A DNA stretch of 64,000 nt from NCBI RefSeq assembly GCF_027921845.1, contig NZ_BSEN01000003.1, positions 56,375 to 120,374 on the forward strand, written 5' to 3'. This document shows, in pieces, positions 47,053 through 56,638 of the stretch (its first letter is position 1; each line of letters opens with the position of its first letter). A program made the translations under genes and the position numbers. The DNA is from Leifsonia poae. GTDB taxonomy: Bacteria > Actinomycetota > Actinomycetes > Actinomycetales > Microbacteriaceae. The notes beneath the pieces were generated by a model that saw only the letters and a list, made by a program, of their open reading frames with translations, was not told the DNA's origin and searched no databases.

Positions 47053-48363
47053 ATGAGCGCGACGACCGACTTCTCAGCCCGGCTCAGGTCCGAGCTCCAT
47101 CACCGGATCCGGCGGATGTCCGGCCGCGATCCGACGGAGCGCGGCAGATCGGTCACGCCGCTGGAGCTGCTCTACGACCTCACCTACGTGGTCGCGTTCG
47201 CCGCCGCATCCGATCAGCTCGCGGAGCAGCTCGCACGCGGCGACGTGTGGCGGGCGATCGGCGCGTTCGTGTTCGCGGTGTGGGCCGTGAGCTGGGCCTG
47301 GTTCAATTTCACCTGGTTCACCTCGGCGTACGGAACGGACGACGTCGTGTTCCGGCTCGCGACGATCGTGCAGATGATCGGCGTCATCGTGCTCACGTAC
47401 GGACTTCCGGTGAGCTTCGAGTCGGCCGCCCATGGCGGGAGCCCGAACAACCTGCTGCTGGTGATCGGCTACATCATCATGCGGATCCCGCTCATCGCGC
47501 TCTGGGCGTCGGCCGCCGTGCAGGATCCACGTCATCGCAAGAGCTCTCTGGCCTACGTCTGGATCATCTCGATCGCGCAGGTGGGCTGGCTCCTCACCGC
47601 GATCCTGCCGCTGCCGACCGTGCCGACGGTGATCGCGCTGGTCGTGCTCGCGCTGGCCGAGATGACCGCACCGATCGCGGCGGCGCGACGGTTCGGCCAC
47701 GCCCCCTGGAACGCCGGTCACATCGCCGAGCGGTTCGGGCTGCTGACCCTGATCACGATCGGCGAGGTCATCGCGGGCACCACGGCGGCGGTCGGCGCGC
47801 TCATCCAAGCGAAGGACTGGTCGCCCGAGGCGGTGATGATCGCGGCCTCCGGGCTCGTGATCGCCGCCGCGGTCTGGTGGACGTACTTCCTCGTGCCCTC
47901 GCGCACGGTGCTCGAGGAGCGTCCGGAGAGGCTGTTCGCGTGGCGCAACGCGCATTTTCCGCTGTTCGGCTCCATCGCTGCCATCGGCGCCGGTCTGCAC
48001 CTGACGACGATCGCAGTTCAGCACGGCGGCGTCTCGCTGTTCGGGATCGCCCTGTCACTGACCGTTCCTCTGGCGATCACAGTCGTGCTCATCTTCCTGA
48101 TCTGGTCGGTGCTGATGCGCTCGTTCGACCTGACGACGCACCTGCCCCTGCTGCTGGCGACACTCGCGCCGCTCTGCGCCGCGGTCGTCGTCGGACTGCT
48201 CGTGAATCCCGGCGAGCCGCTGGACCTCTCGCAACCGGGCGCCCTCACGGCGTTGAGCACCGTGATCGGTCTGGCGGCGCTGGGCGCCGTGGTCGAAGTC
48301 GTCGGGCACGAGCTCGTCGGCTACGAGCACACCCTGCGCGCCTGGGAGCGCTCGACGACCTGA
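47053..48363 (+). CDS. LtrA (low temperature requirement A) family membrane protein
   Basis: A 436-residue membrane protein with about 11 helices. RSVTPLELLYDLTYVVAFAAASDQLAE and AERFGLLTLITIGEVIAGTTAAVG are the family signatures (ELFYDLVFV-type and ERxGLxTIIxxGE). LtrA was named for a Listeria mutant that fails to grow in the cold; the transported substrate is unknown. ATG 47053 follows CAGGAGG. Confidence 0.93.
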   Translation: MSATTDFSARLRSELHHRIRRMSGRDPTERGRSVTPLELLYDLTYVVAFAAASDQLAEQLARGDVWRAIGAFVFAVWAVSWAWFNFTWFTSAYGTDDVVFRLATIVQMIGVIVLTYGLPVSFESAAHGGSPNNLLLVIGYIIMRIPLIALWASAAVQDPRHRKSSLAYVWIISIAQVGWLLTAILPLPTVPTVIALVVLALAEMTAPIAAARRFGHAPWNAGHIAERFGLLTLITIGEVIAGTTAAVGALIQAKDWSPEAVMIAASGLVIAAAVWWTYFLVPSRTVLEERPERLFAWRNAHFPLFGSIAAIGAGLHLTTIAVQHGGVSLFGIALSLTVPLAITVVLIFLIWSVLMRSFDLTTHLPLLLATLAPLCAAVVVGLLVNPGEPLDLSQPGALTALSTVIGLAALGAVVEVVGHELVGYEHTLRAWERSTT

Positions 48364-48426
48364 TACGACGGCGCACTGACCTGGTGAGCCGCCGCGGCGG
48401 CCGTGTCTGTGTGAAGCTGGGACGGC

Positions 48427-48454
48427 AGCCCGGATTCCACAGCCCGGATTCCAC
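48427..48454. repeat. 14-bp tandem duplication before the DAO gene
   Basis: AGCCCGGATTCCAC at 48427-48440 and 48441-48454, directly upstream of the ribosome site of the gene at 48469. Confidence 0.9.
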
Positions 48455-48468
48455 AGCGAGGGAGAGCC

Positions 48469-49587
48469 ATGTCCGCCAGAACGTCGATCGTCATCGGCAC
48501 CGGCGTCGCCGGTGCCGCCACCGCCTTCGGGCTGGCGCGGCGCGGCGTGACCGTCACCATGGTCGAGGCCGAGTTCGACGGCCGCGCGACGGCGGCCGGC
48601 GCCGGCATCATCCAGCCGTGGAGCTCGTCGGTCGACGGCGAGTTCTACCGGCTCTACGCGGCGGGCGCCGACTACTACGACGAGCTCATCCGGCGGCTGG
48701 CGGAGACCGGTGTTCACGACATCGGCTACCGACGCGCGGGCGCACTGGTGGTCAACCGGGACAGCGGAGTGCTGGACGACGTCGAAGCCCGCGTCGCCGC
48801 GCGCGCGGCCGATGCACCGGCGATGGGGACCGTCTCGCGCATCTCCGGCGAGCGCGCACGTGAACTCTTCCCGCCGCTGGGCCCCGATTTCGAGGCACTC
48901 CACATTGCCGGCGGTGCACGCGTCGACGGCCGCGCGCTCCGCGCAGGACTGCTCGCCGCGTCGCAATCGCTGGGCGCCGTCGTGGTGCCGGGCACCGCAT
49001 CCCTCGTCTCGGCGCCACGGGGAGGCTGGGCCGTCGCGGTCGGAGATCGCGTCCTCGAAGCCGACTCGATCGTGGTCGCGGCCGGGGCGTGGACCGACCG
49101 CGTCATCGAGCCGCTCGGGCTGCGCATCGCGGTGGAGCCGCAGCGCGGGCAGATCACGCACCTGCGCGTCGGGACGGCGGACACCCGGTCCTGGCCCTCC
49201 GTCCATCCGGTCGCCAGCCACTACCTGGTGGCGTTCGACGACTCGCGCGTCGTCGTCGGCGCCACGCGCGAGACCGGCTCCGGATTCGACCCGCGCGTGA
49301 CGGCGGACGGCCAACGGCAGATCCTCGAGAACGCCCTCTCGGTGGCGCCGGGCCTCGCGGACGCGACGCTCATCGAGACCCGGGTCGGACTGCGACCGCT
49401 CCCCAAGGGCGAGCTGCCCATCGTGGGTGCCCTCGAGGGTTTCGACGGGCTCTATGTCAACGCGGGCTTCGGCGCCGCGGGCCTGACCATGGGCCCCTTG
49501 GTCGGAGACCGGCTCGCGGCCGTCATCGACGGGGAGACCCCGCCACCGGCGGCCGGGCTGCTCGCGCCGGTCGCGGCGCACCGGTAG
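48469..49587 (+). CDS. FAD-dependent oxidoreductase (DAO family)
   Basis: A 372-residue flavoprotein of the D-amino-acid/glycine oxidase group. SIVIGTGVAGAATAFGLARRGVTVTMVEAE is the FAD-binding Rossmann motif (GxGxxG then E), and VNAGFGAAGLTMGPLVGDRLAAVIDGE at the C-terminus is the second FAD block. LEADSIVVAAGAWTDRVIEPLGL is the ATG-like motif. RGQITHLRVG fits the substrate-side region of glycine and sarcosine oxidases. Substrate not determined. ATG 48469 follows AGGGAGAG. It converges on the ROK gene with 37 bp between stops, which include a small hairpin. Confidence 0.9.
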   Translation: MSARTSIVIGTGVAGAATAFGLARRGVTVTMVEAEFDGRATAAGAGIIQPWSSSVDGEFYRLYAAGADYYDELIRRLAETGVHDIGYRRAGALVVNRDSGVLDDVEARVAARAADAPAMGTVSRISGERARELFPPLGPDFEALHIAGGARVDGRALRAGLLAASQSLGAVVVPGTASLVSAPRGGWAVAVGDRVLEADSIVVAAGAWTDRVIEPLGLRIAVEPQRGQITHLRVGTADTRSWPSVHPVASHYLVAFDDSRVVVGATRETGSGFDPRVTADGQRQILENALSVAPGLADATLIETRVGLRPLPKGELPIVGALEGFDGLYVNAGFGAAGLTMGPLVGDRLAAVIDGETPPPAAGLLAPVAAHR

Positions 49588-49588
49588 C

Positions 49589-49615
49589 CGCGGGCACGAG
49601 GGTCGGGGGCCCGCG
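49589..49615. terminator. Small convergent hairpin
   Basis: CGCGGGC (49589-49595) and GCCCGCG (49609-49615) form a 7-bp stem with a 13-nt loop between the convergent DAO and ROK genes. Confidence 0.45.
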
Positions 49616-49624
49616 ATCCGCGGG

Positions 49625-50791
49625 CTAGACCACCAGCGACCGGATCGCCGTGGCGGCGGCGCCGCGTGCCCAGTCCTCGAAGGTGTGGGGGCGCACGACG
49701 ATACGGCACCGGTCGGCCGACGCGAACACGTGCTCGGCATACGACCGGCGCAGCGGTTCCTCGATCAGATCGAAGTTCACCACGCCCTCACCGCCGATTA
49801 TGACGAGTTCCGGACCGACCATGTTGACAAGGCTGGCGATGGCCGCACCGATCACGGTGCCCGCCTCGGCGAATGCCTGAGCGGCGACCGGGTCGCCGTC
49901 CCTGGCGAGCTCGACCGCCTCTTCGATGGAGACCTCACGCCCGAGGCCGGCCGATACGGTTGCCACGATCGCGGCCGTTGCAGCGACGGCCTCCACGCAG
50001 CCTCGGCGTCCGCAGGCGCAGATGCGGTCGGGCGAGGTCAGGGGCAGGTGGCCGATCTCTCCCGCGACCCCGTACGCACCCTCGACGACCTCACCATTCA
50101 GATGCAGGCCGCTTCCGATCCCGCGCCCGATCGTGACGATCGCGAAGGAGCTCGTACCCAGACCGACACCGAACCAGTGCTCGCCGATCGTGAGCGCCCG
50201 AACGTCGTTCTCGACCACGATGCGCTGCCCGAGCCGTTCGGCCAGCGCATCGCCGAGCTCGACGCCGCGCCAGTCCATCAGCGCGGAGTCGCGAACGACT
50301 CCCGACTCCATGTCCACGTCGCCGGACACAGCGACGCCGATGCACGCCAGACGCGACCTGAGTCCTCCGAGGCCGCTTCGAAGACGCCCGCAGATCTCCA
50401 CAATGGCATCGATGACGGCCGCCGGGTCGTGCGAGGTCAGCCGCAGACGGTCGGAGGTGATGATGCGGGTGGTGAGGTCGGTGGCGACGCCGATGATCTC
50501 GTCGGCGTTCACCTTGACCCCCAGCGCCACCACGGCGTCGGGGACGACGGCGACCGGACTGACGGGTCTCCCCGGGAGCCCGGTGAGCGTCGGGTCGAGA
50601 GAGTCGTTGAGGAGACCGGCGGCGACGAGCGGCGTCACCGCCTTCGTCACGGCGGCCTGCGAGAGCCCCGTCAGTCGGGCGACGTCGATCCTGCTGATGG
50701 GGCTGCGGGTGAGGATCGTAGTGAACACGCGCGTGGCCGCGTCCGACGACGATCCGAGCAGCGCCGTCCGCGTCCGCGTCTCATCGTTCAT
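49625..50791 (-). CDS. ROK-family transcriptional regulator of the glycan locus
   Basis: A 388-residue ROK repressor: winged helix-turn-helix in residues 15-65 (ISRIDVARLTGLSQAAVTKAVTPLVAAGLL), followed by a sugar-kinase-like domain. EIGHLPL and CACGRRGCVEAVA carry the His and Cys ligands of the zinc site of ROK proteins. GVAVSGDVDMESGVV and ELVIIGGEGV are sugar/ATP-site remnants. It is the last gene of the sugar ABC operon, 70 bp after the solute-binding protein and behind a strong hairpin. The inducer is likely a sugar released from the glycan substrate. Confidence 0.92.
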   Translation of the reverse strand: MNDETRTRTALLGSSSDAATRVFTTILTRSPISRIDVARLTGLSQAAVTKAVTPLVAAGLLNDSLDPTLTGLPGRPVSPVAVVPDAVVALGVKVNADEIIGVATDLTTRIITSDRLRLTSHDPAAVIDAIVEICGRLRSGLGGLRSRLACIGVAVSGDVDMESGVVRDSALMDWRGVELGDALAERLGQRIVVENDVRALTIGEHWFGVGLGTSSFAIVTIGRGIGSGLHLNGEVVEGAYGVAGEIGHLPLTSPDRICACGRRGCVEAVAATAAIVATVSAGLGREVSIEEAVELARDGDPVAAQAFAEAGTVIGAAIASLVNMVGPELVIIGGEGVVNFDLIEEPLRRSYAEHVFASADRCRIVVRPHTFEDWARGAAATAIRSLVV

Positions 50792-50819
50792 GGTGCGCTC
50801 TCTCTGATCGGAATGAGGT

Positions 50820-50849
50820 CGGCGGGCGAGGGCGCACCCTCGCCCGCCG
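50820..50849 (-). terminator. Strong hairpin between the sugar-binding-protein and ROK genes
   Basis: Arms CGGCGGGCGAGGG and CCCTCGCCCGCCG (13 bp, perfect) with loop CGCA, 12 bp past the stop at 50861. It likely limits read-through from the transporter genes to the regulator or stabilises the upstream mRNA. Confidence 0.82.
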
Positions 50850-50860
50850 GTCTCGATCTG

Positions 50861-52201
50861 CTACTTCTTGGCGAGGATCTCTTTCGACTTCTCCTGCGCC
50901 GCCTTCAGGAAGGACGAATCGCCCTCCCCACTGAAGAATGCCTCAAACATCGGCTGCAGCGTGTCAACCAGCTCCTGTCCGTTCGCGGTCGGGGGCGCCG
51001 GGTACAGCTCGTCGTTCTTCAGCGCGTCGACGAAACTGGAGATGTCCACCCCATCGGCCTTCTGGGCGTCGACGGTCGACTGGAGGGCTGCCGCGATCGA
51101 CGGCAGGAAGGTCGCGGTCTTGCCCGCGACAGTCTGGCATCCGACGGTGCCCATGTACGAGACCCACTTCCAGGTCTGGTCGACGTGCTTGGTTCCCACG
51201 AAGATGTTGTTGGCGTTGGAGTTGCTGATCATCCCGCGACCATCCGGGCCCTTCACCGTCGGCGCGATCCCGACCTTCAGGCCGGGCACCTTCGTGAGGG
51301 TCGTGGCGTTCCACGTCCCGTCCTGCGCCATCGCGACCTGTCCGGCGCCCATCTGCTCCGAGGAGGAGACGGTGAACTGGCCGAACTTCGGCATCAGGCC
51401 GCGGTCGCCGAGGGTGCGCACGTAGTCGAGGGTCTTCGCGAGGCGAGGGTCGTCGAAGGGCAGCTCCTTCGGCCACGCCTTGACGTCGCCGCCGAGCTTC
51501 CAGCCCAGGGTCGTGACGAACGGGTTCCAGGAGGTCTGGCCGTTGAAGTCCCCGGCGGCGAGCGTTCCGATGCCGTAGGTCTTGACCTTGGTCTTATCGA
51601 ATCCGGCCTCGTCGCCGCGCTTGCCGTTCTTGTCGACGGTCAGGTGGGCGACGATCTTGTCGAACGTGCCGCCGTCGTCGGGATTCCAGGTCATGTTCTT
51701 GATGTCATCGTCGGTGTAGCCGGCGGCCTTGACCATGTCCTCGTTGAAGAAGATCGCCGCGCCCGCCCAGTCGAGCGGGATGCCGTACTGCTTGCCGTCG
51801 GTGTACTTCCAGGAGTCCACGCCGATGTTGAACGTGCTCAGGTCGAAGTCCGTCTTCTTGATCAGATCGTCGAGCGGCATGATCTGCTTCTGACCCGCGT
51901 ACTGGCCGAGCAGGGGAACGCTGTTCTGAAACGCGTCCGGCGCGGTGCCCGAGACGAACCCGGCGGTGAGCTTGGTGAAGTAGTCGTTGACGTTGTACTG
52001 CGAGATCTTGACGTTGATGTTCGGGTTCTCCTTCTCGAACCCGGGGATGCAGAGCTTGTAGTTGGCCGCCTGGTGATCGTCCCAGGTCCACCAGTTGACG
52101 GTGACCTTCTCGCTCGAGGCGTTGTCGGACGAGCACGCCGCGAGGCCGACGGCCGAGAGTCCGGCCGCTGCCAGGCCTGCGATGATGCGGAGCTTTTTCA
52201 T
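50861..52201 (-). CDS. Sugar ABC transporter solute-binding lipoprotein
   Basis: A 446-residue family 1 solute-binding protein. Signal peptide with lipobox LAACS (Cys23) and a large two-lobe fold: VTVNWWTWDDHQAANYKLCIPGFEKENPNINVKI and AGFVSGTAPDAFQNSVPLLGQYAGQKQIMPLDDL are typical for oligosaccharide binders. The ATG overlaps the GH95 stop (ATGA). It binds the imported oligosaccharide outside the membrane. Confidence 0.93.
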   Translation of the reverse strand: MKKLRIIAGLAAAGLSAVGLAACSSDNASSEKVTVNWWTWDDHQAANYKLCIPGFEKENPNINVKISQYNVNDYFTKLTAGFVSGTAPDAFQNSVPLLGQYAGQKQIMPLDDLIKKTDFDLSTFNIGVDSWKYTDGKQYGIPLDWAGAAIFFNEDMVKAAGYTDDDIKNMTWNPDDGGTFDKIVAHLTVDKNGKRGDEAGFDKTKVKTYGIGTLAAGDFNGQTSWNPFVTTLGWKLGGDVKAWPKELPFDDPRLAKTLDYVRTLGDRGLMPKFGQFTVSSSEQMGAGQVAMAQDGTWNATTLTKVPGLKVGIAPTVKGPDGRGMISNSNANNIFVGTKHVDQTWKWVSYMGTVGCQTVAGKTATFLPSIAAALQSTVDAQKADGVDISSFVDALKNDELYPAPPTANGQELVDTLQPMFEAFFSGEGDSSFLKAAQEKSKEILAKK

Positions 52202-54645
52202 GAGTTCCTCACTGTGATTGCCCGGGCGCCTTCGTCGGTGCCGGGGGTGGATTGTTGTGGTGGGTTCGTGACGATGGCCTGTCTCCCTGCGGGGATCCGG
52301 ACGTCGAAGTCTGCGCCGCCGTATCGCACGCGCACCTCACGCGGTGTCGTGTGCGGGTTGTGCAGCACGGCCTCGCCGAGGCGGCCGTCGGACCAGGTGA
52401 TGTCGACAGCGATGGCGCCCCGGGCGTGGAGGCCCGTGACGTGGCCGCCCGGCCAGGCCGTCGGGAGGGCGGGGAGGAGGTGGATGCGCCCCTCGTGGCT
52501 CTGCAGCAGAAGCTCGGCGATGGCGGCGGGGAAACCGAGGTTGCCGTCGATCTGGAACGGAGGGTGGGTGCTGAACAGATTGGGGAGCAGCCCGCCCCAT
52601 TCGGAGCCGTCGACCGGTCCGTGACGGCGGGCATCGCCGTCGTACGGCGTGAGCGCCTGCTGCAGCAGATCCGCGGCGATGTCGCCGTCACCGAGTCGGG
52701 CGCGCAGCGCGATCTTCCACGCCCACGACCATCCCATCGCCCCCGGCCCACGGGCGTCGAGGAAGCGACGGGCGGCCTCTGCGAGCTCCGGGGTGGCGTC
52801 GGGGGTGATGAGGTCGAGCGGGTGCAGGCCGATCAGCGGCGAGAGGTGCCGGTGACCCGGCTCGTAGTCGTCGACGTCGGCCGACCATTCGCGAAGCCGG
52901 CCGTCGCTGCCGACCCCGGGTGCGGGGATGGTCGCAAGGGCCGAGATGATCTCTCCGCGGAGCGGGTCGCCGGCGTCGACGGTGTCGATCGCCTTCAGTG
53001 CACGCTGGAGGAGCGCGCCGATCAGTTCGAGGTCCATCGTGGCGGTGAGTCCGAGAGCCCGGGCGCGGCCGTCCTCATCGCGATACATGTTCTCCGGCGA
53101 GGTGGACGGCGCCACGTAGGCGGTGCCGTCCGGCCCGACCTGGAGCCAGTCGAGGCAGAACTCGGTCGCCCCGCGCAGCAACGGCCAGATCCGGTCGCGC
53201 AGGAGAGCGGTGTCACTGGTGAACTCGTACTGGTCCCACAGGGAGTGGGAGAGCCAGACGCCTCCCATCATCCAGATCGCCCAGCTCGGCGCTCCGTGGC
53301 CCATGCCGACCGGCAGGCTCCATCCCCACAGATCGCTGTTGTGGTGCGCGACCCAGCCGCGCGAACCGTAAAGCTCGCGTGCGACGTCGCGGCCAGTGCA
53401 CGCGATGCGCTCGACGAGAGCGAGGAGCGGCTCCGCCTGGGACGAGAGGCCGAGCGGGCCCGTCGCCCAGTAGTTCATCTGAGCGTTGATGTTGATCGTG
53501 TAGTTCGACGACCACGCCGGTCGCAGCTCGCCGTTCCAGATGCCCTGGAGGTTCGCGGCCGGGCCCCCTGCGTGCGACGAGGACGTCAGCAGGTAGCGGC
53601 CGTACTCGGCGGCGATCGTGGCCCGCAATGCGTCGTCGGCACCGCGCAGGATGTCGGCGTCCACATCCCAGCGGCCCTCTCGCCGGCCACCGATCGCGAA
53701 CCGCGCCGCCGCAGGACGACGCAGCGAGGCGTCGTCGACGACCGGGGACGCACTCTCGGCGAGCGCATCGAGCGCGCCGAGCGCCCGACCCCGTGCGCGG
53801 TTCCGGATCGTCTCGTGGGAGACGCTCCGCCACTCGTCGTCCGCGCCGGCCCACCACGACTCAGCGCGGGTCGACGACGAGAGGGCGATCAGCAGCTTGC
53901 TGGCATTCCGGATCGTCAGACCGGAGTCGTCCGCCACCGTCGTGCCATCGCTCCGCACCGCCAGAGCGGCGGATGCGAAGCCGTCGTAGGTCCCGTCCCC
54001 CGGATCCGCGTAGCGCAGCGCCGGGACGACGGACGGTTCGTGAAGCGGCGCCCCGTCGATGGGGACGGCGATGTCGAGTGCCAAAGTCGCGTCCGCGACC
54101 TGCCGCCCGAGCTCCCGCAGAGGTGTCGACAGGCGCACCTGCACCTCAGCGATCGGAACGTCGCTGTCGATGGCGATGATCAGCGTGCGGTCGACGATCC
54201 TGGATACCCGCGTGACACGCGCTCCGCCGACGCTGAGCTGCTCCTCGACCACCGCGCGGTCGATATCCAGTACCCGCGCCGGCTCCCCGGCGGCCGGCAC
54301 GGCGCCATCGATTCCGACGAAGAGATCGACGAACGGCAGGAACTCCTGCGAGTAGCGCCCTTCGAACGCCATCAGCAGCGCCTCGGCACGGTCGAGGTCT
54401 CCTGTCGCGAGTGCATCGCGCACCGCCTGCAGACGCTCTGGCCCGGCTCCTTCAGCCAACACGCGCCGCAGCTCGTCGGCGGGGGTGTCCGGTGCTCCCG
54501 ACCACACCGTGGCGTCGTTCACCTGGTAACGGCCGCCTGCGCCGCCGAACACCATGGCGCCGAGCAGTCCGTCGCCGATGGGGACGGCTTCCTCCCAGTG
54601 CTCCGCCGGGTCGCGCCACGCGAGCTGAAGGGTGTCGATAGTCAT
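52198..54645 (-). CDS. GH95 glycoside hydrolase (alpha-L-fucosidase / alpha-L-galactosidase family)
   Basis: An 815-residue inverting hydrolase. N-terminal beta domain (LGAMVFGGAGGRYQVNDATVWSG), (alpha/alpha)6 catalytic domain and a C-terminal beta-sandwich. TSPENM (Glu518), SNYTININAQMNYW (the two Asn that activate water) and FQIDGNLGFPAAIAELLLQS (Asp700) are the GH95 active-site blocks known from the 1,2-alpha-L-fucosidase AfcA. No signal peptide: it acts in the cytoplasm on oligosaccharides brought in by the neighbouring transporter. GH95 includes fucosidases and L-galactosidases, so the sugar is not settled. It overlaps the permease stop by 4 bp. Confidence 0.93.
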   Translation of the reverse strand: MTIDTLQLAWRDPAEHWEEAVPIGDGLLGAMVFGGAGGRYQVNDATVWSGAPDTPADELRRVLAEGAGPERLQAVRDALATGDLDRAEALLMAFEGRYSQEFLPFVDLFVGIDGAVPAAGEPARVLDIDRAVVEEQLSVGGARVTRVSRIVDRTLIIAIDSDVPIAEVQVRLSTPLRELGRQVADATLALDIAVPIDGAPLHEPSVVPALRYADPGDGTYDGFASAALAVRSDGTTVADDSGLTIRNASKLLIALSSSTRAESWWAGADDEWRSVSHETIRNRARGRALGALDALAESASPVVDDASLRRPAAARFAIGGRREGRWDVDADILRGADDALRATIAAEYGRYLLTSSSHAGGPAANLQGIWNGELRPAWSSNYTININAQMNYWATGPLGLSSQAEPLLALVERIACTGRDVARELYGSRGWVAHHNSDLWGWSLPVGMGHGAPSWAIWMMGGVWLSHSLWDQYEFTSDTALLRDRIWPLLRGATEFCLDWLQVGPDGTAYVAPSTSPENMYRDEDGRARALGLTATMDLELIGALLQRALKAIDTVDAGDPLRGEIISALATIPAPGVGSDGRLREWSADVDDYEPGHRHLSPLIGLHPLDLITPDATPELAEAARRFLDARGPGAMGWSWAWKIALRARLGDGDIAADLLQQALTPYDGDARRHGPVDGSEWGGLLPNLFSTHPPFQIDGNLGFPAAIAELLLQSHEGRIHLLPALPTAWPGGHVTGLHARGAIAVDITWSDGRLGEAVLHNPHTTPREVRVRYGGADFDVRIPAGRQAIVTNPPQQSTPGTDEGARAITVRNS

Positions 54646-55589
54646 TTCAGCCCCGAGAATCCGATCGAGTTCACGATGCGCTTGCCGAACACCATGAAGA
54701 GGATGAGCATCGGCAGCGCCGCAACAAGGGTGGCGGCCATCAGACCTGCCCAGTCGGGCTGTGTCTGCGGCGACGACTGCTTGAACACGGCAAGGCCGAG
54801 GGTCAGCGGCTGCACCGTGGAATCGGTGGTGACCAGCAGCGGCCAGAAGTAGTCGTTCCAGATCCCGATGAATCCCAGGATCGAGAGGGTGATGATCGGT
54901 CCGCTGGTCATCGGCAGCGTCAGCCGGAACAGCACGCGGAGCTTGCCGGCACCGTCGATCAGCGCGGCCTCCTCGATCTCCGTCGAGAGTCCGAGCATGA
55001 ACTGACGCAGGAAGAAGATGTTGAAAGCGGAGAAGAGAGCACCGGGCAGGATCATCCCGGCGAAGGTGTTGAGCAGCCCGAGCTCCTTGATGAGCACGAA
55101 GTTCGGGAGCAGGGTCAGGATGCCGGGGACCATGAGGGCAGCGAGGAACACCGAGAACACGACCTCGCGGCCCCGCCATTCGAGGCGGGAGAACGCATAC
55201 GCGGCGATCAGGGAGAAGAACACGATCAGCGCGGTCGAGATCGTCGCGTAGATGATCGAGTTCACCAGATAGTGGAGGATCTGCACTGTCGCACCGGAAC
55301 CGCCTTGCGCGATCGACTCCTGCGAGTCCTCGAGACCGAGAACGCGCAGGAACGGTCCGAAGGTGAAACCGACGGGCAGGGGTGACGACGGGTTGGCGAT
55401 CATCGCGTAATTGTTCGACAGGGCCGAACGGAGCATCCAGTAGAACGGGAAGATCGTGATGAGCACGATCACGATCAGGTAGATCCACGCGACGGAGCGG
55501 CCGGCGGTGATCGTGCGGTGCCGGCGACGCGGCGCGCGGGCCGCGACGGTGGGGGCAGGGGCGGCAGGGGCGGTGGTTGTTGCGGTCAT
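54642..55589 (-). CDS. Sugar ABC permease (MalG type)
   Basis: A 315-residue permease with six helices and the EAA-loop EIEEAALIDGAGKLRVLFRLTLPMTSGPI (residues 225-250). N-terminal 35 residues are Ala/Thr/Pro-rich. It pairs with the MalF-type permease encoded immediately upstream (1-bp overlap). Confidence 0.94.
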   Translation of the reverse strand: MTATTTAPAAPAPTVAARAPRRRHRTITAGRSVAWIYLIVIVLITIFPFYWMLRSALSNNYAMIANPSSPLPVGFTFGPFLRVLGLEDSQESIAQGGSGATVQILHYLVNSIIYATISTALIVFFSLIAAYAFSRLEWRGREVVFSVFLAALMVPGILTLLPNFVLIKELGLLNTFAGMILPGALFSAFNIFFLRQFMLGLSTEIEEAALIDGAGKLRVLFRLTLPMTSGPIITLSILGFIGIWNDYFWPLLVTTDSTVQPLTLGLAVFKQSSPQTQPDWAGLMAATLVAALPMLILFMVFGKRIVNSIGFSGLK

Positions 55590-56551
55590 CAGGCGTTGTC
55601 CGATTCGCTCGCGCGCAGCAGTCGCATCTGCACGAAGGTGATCACGATGAGGATGGCGAAGAGGGCCAGTGACATCGCGGACGCGTATCCGAAGTCGAAC
55701 TGGCCGAAGGCCTTCTGGTAGATGTACATCTGCAGCACGTTGGAGGCGTGAGCGGGTCCGCCCTTGGTCGCGACCGAGACGATGTCGAAGACCTGGAACG
55801 CACCGATCACATTGAGCACCACCACGAGGGCCAGGATCGGCCGGAGGAGCGGCAGCGTGAGACGGAAGAACATCTTCGGCTCGCTGGCCCCGTCGATCCT
55901 GCCCGCCTCGTAGATCGACGGCGGGATGGTCTGCATCCCGGCGAAGATGATGATCGAGGTGTAGCCCATGTTCTTCCACACATGGATCAGCGCCAGTGAC
56001 GGGATCGCCCACTCGCGGGAGGTGAGGAAGCGGATACCGTCACCGCCGATGGCCTGCACGAGCTGGTTGACGATGCCGAGCTGGGCGTCGAGCATCCATG
56101 ACCACACCGTCGCGGCGACGACACCGGAGATGAGGAACGGGAGGATGATCAGACCTCGCAGGACGGTGGAGTTGGTCACCCGGTGCAGCACGGCGGCCGT
56201 GAGGATCGACACGACGAGGGTGAGCGCCACGGCGATGAGCACGAAGTAGATCGTGATCCCGAGCGATTGCCAGAACGTGTCGTCGTGGAACAGATCGATG
56301 AAGTTCTGCACGCCGATCCACGTCGGAGCGCTCAGCAGCCGGTAGTCCGTGAAGCTCAGGTAGATGCCGCGGAGCGTGGGGTAGAGCGCGAAGACGAGGA
56401 AGCCGATCATCGCCGGAGCGATCAGGATCCAGGCCAGTCGGGCGTCTCCGCGGTGAGAGGGCGCTGACGCGTTCACCGAACGACGCGGGCGTCGCCGTGA
56501 CGCGCCTGTCGTCGTCGTCTCGATTGCGGTTGGGACGTTGGAGATCGTCAT
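55589..56551 (-). CDS. Sugar ABC permease (MalF type)
   Basis: A 320-residue permease with six helices and the EAA loop YEAGRIDGASEPKMFFRLTLPLLRPILALV (about 224-250). It is the first gene of the operon. No ATPase gene is in the cluster, so a shared MsiK-type ATPase elsewhere in the genome is likely to energise it. Confidence 0.94.
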   Translation of the reverse strand: MTISNVPTAIETTTTGASRRRPRRSVNASAPSHRGDARLAWILIAPAMIGFLVFALYPTLRGIYLSFTDYRLLSAPTWIGVQNFIDLFHDDTFWQSLGITIYFVLIAVALTLVVSILTAAVLHRVTNSTVLRGLIILPFLISGVVAATVWSWMLDAQLGIVNQLVQAIGGDGIRFLTSREWAIPSLALIHVWKNMGYTSIIIFAGMQTIPPSIYEAGRIDGASEPKMFFRLTLPLLRPILALVVVLNVIGAFQVFDIVSVATKGGPAHASNVLQMYIYQKAFGQFDFGYASAMSLALFAILIVITFVQMRLLRASESDNA

Positions 56552-56593
56552 TGGTCTTCCTTCTCAGGGGTTGCAAGACACACAGTAGGCATG

Positions 56594-56616
56594 GTTAATT
56601 GACACTGTCAAGTAAC
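56594..56616. promoter_or_regulatory. ROK-type operator palindrome in the divergent promoter
   Basis: Arms GTTAATTGACA (56594-56604) and TGTCAAGTAAC (56606-56616) around one base pair, 10 of 11 pairs matching. It lies between the transporter operon and the GH36 gene. On the minus strand the arm overlaps a TTGACA -35 with TACTGT 18 bp on. Binding by the ROK regulator is inferred from its place and its low GC content. Confidence 0.75.
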
Positions 56617-56638
56617 TCCATCCGCTAGGAGCACCTTC

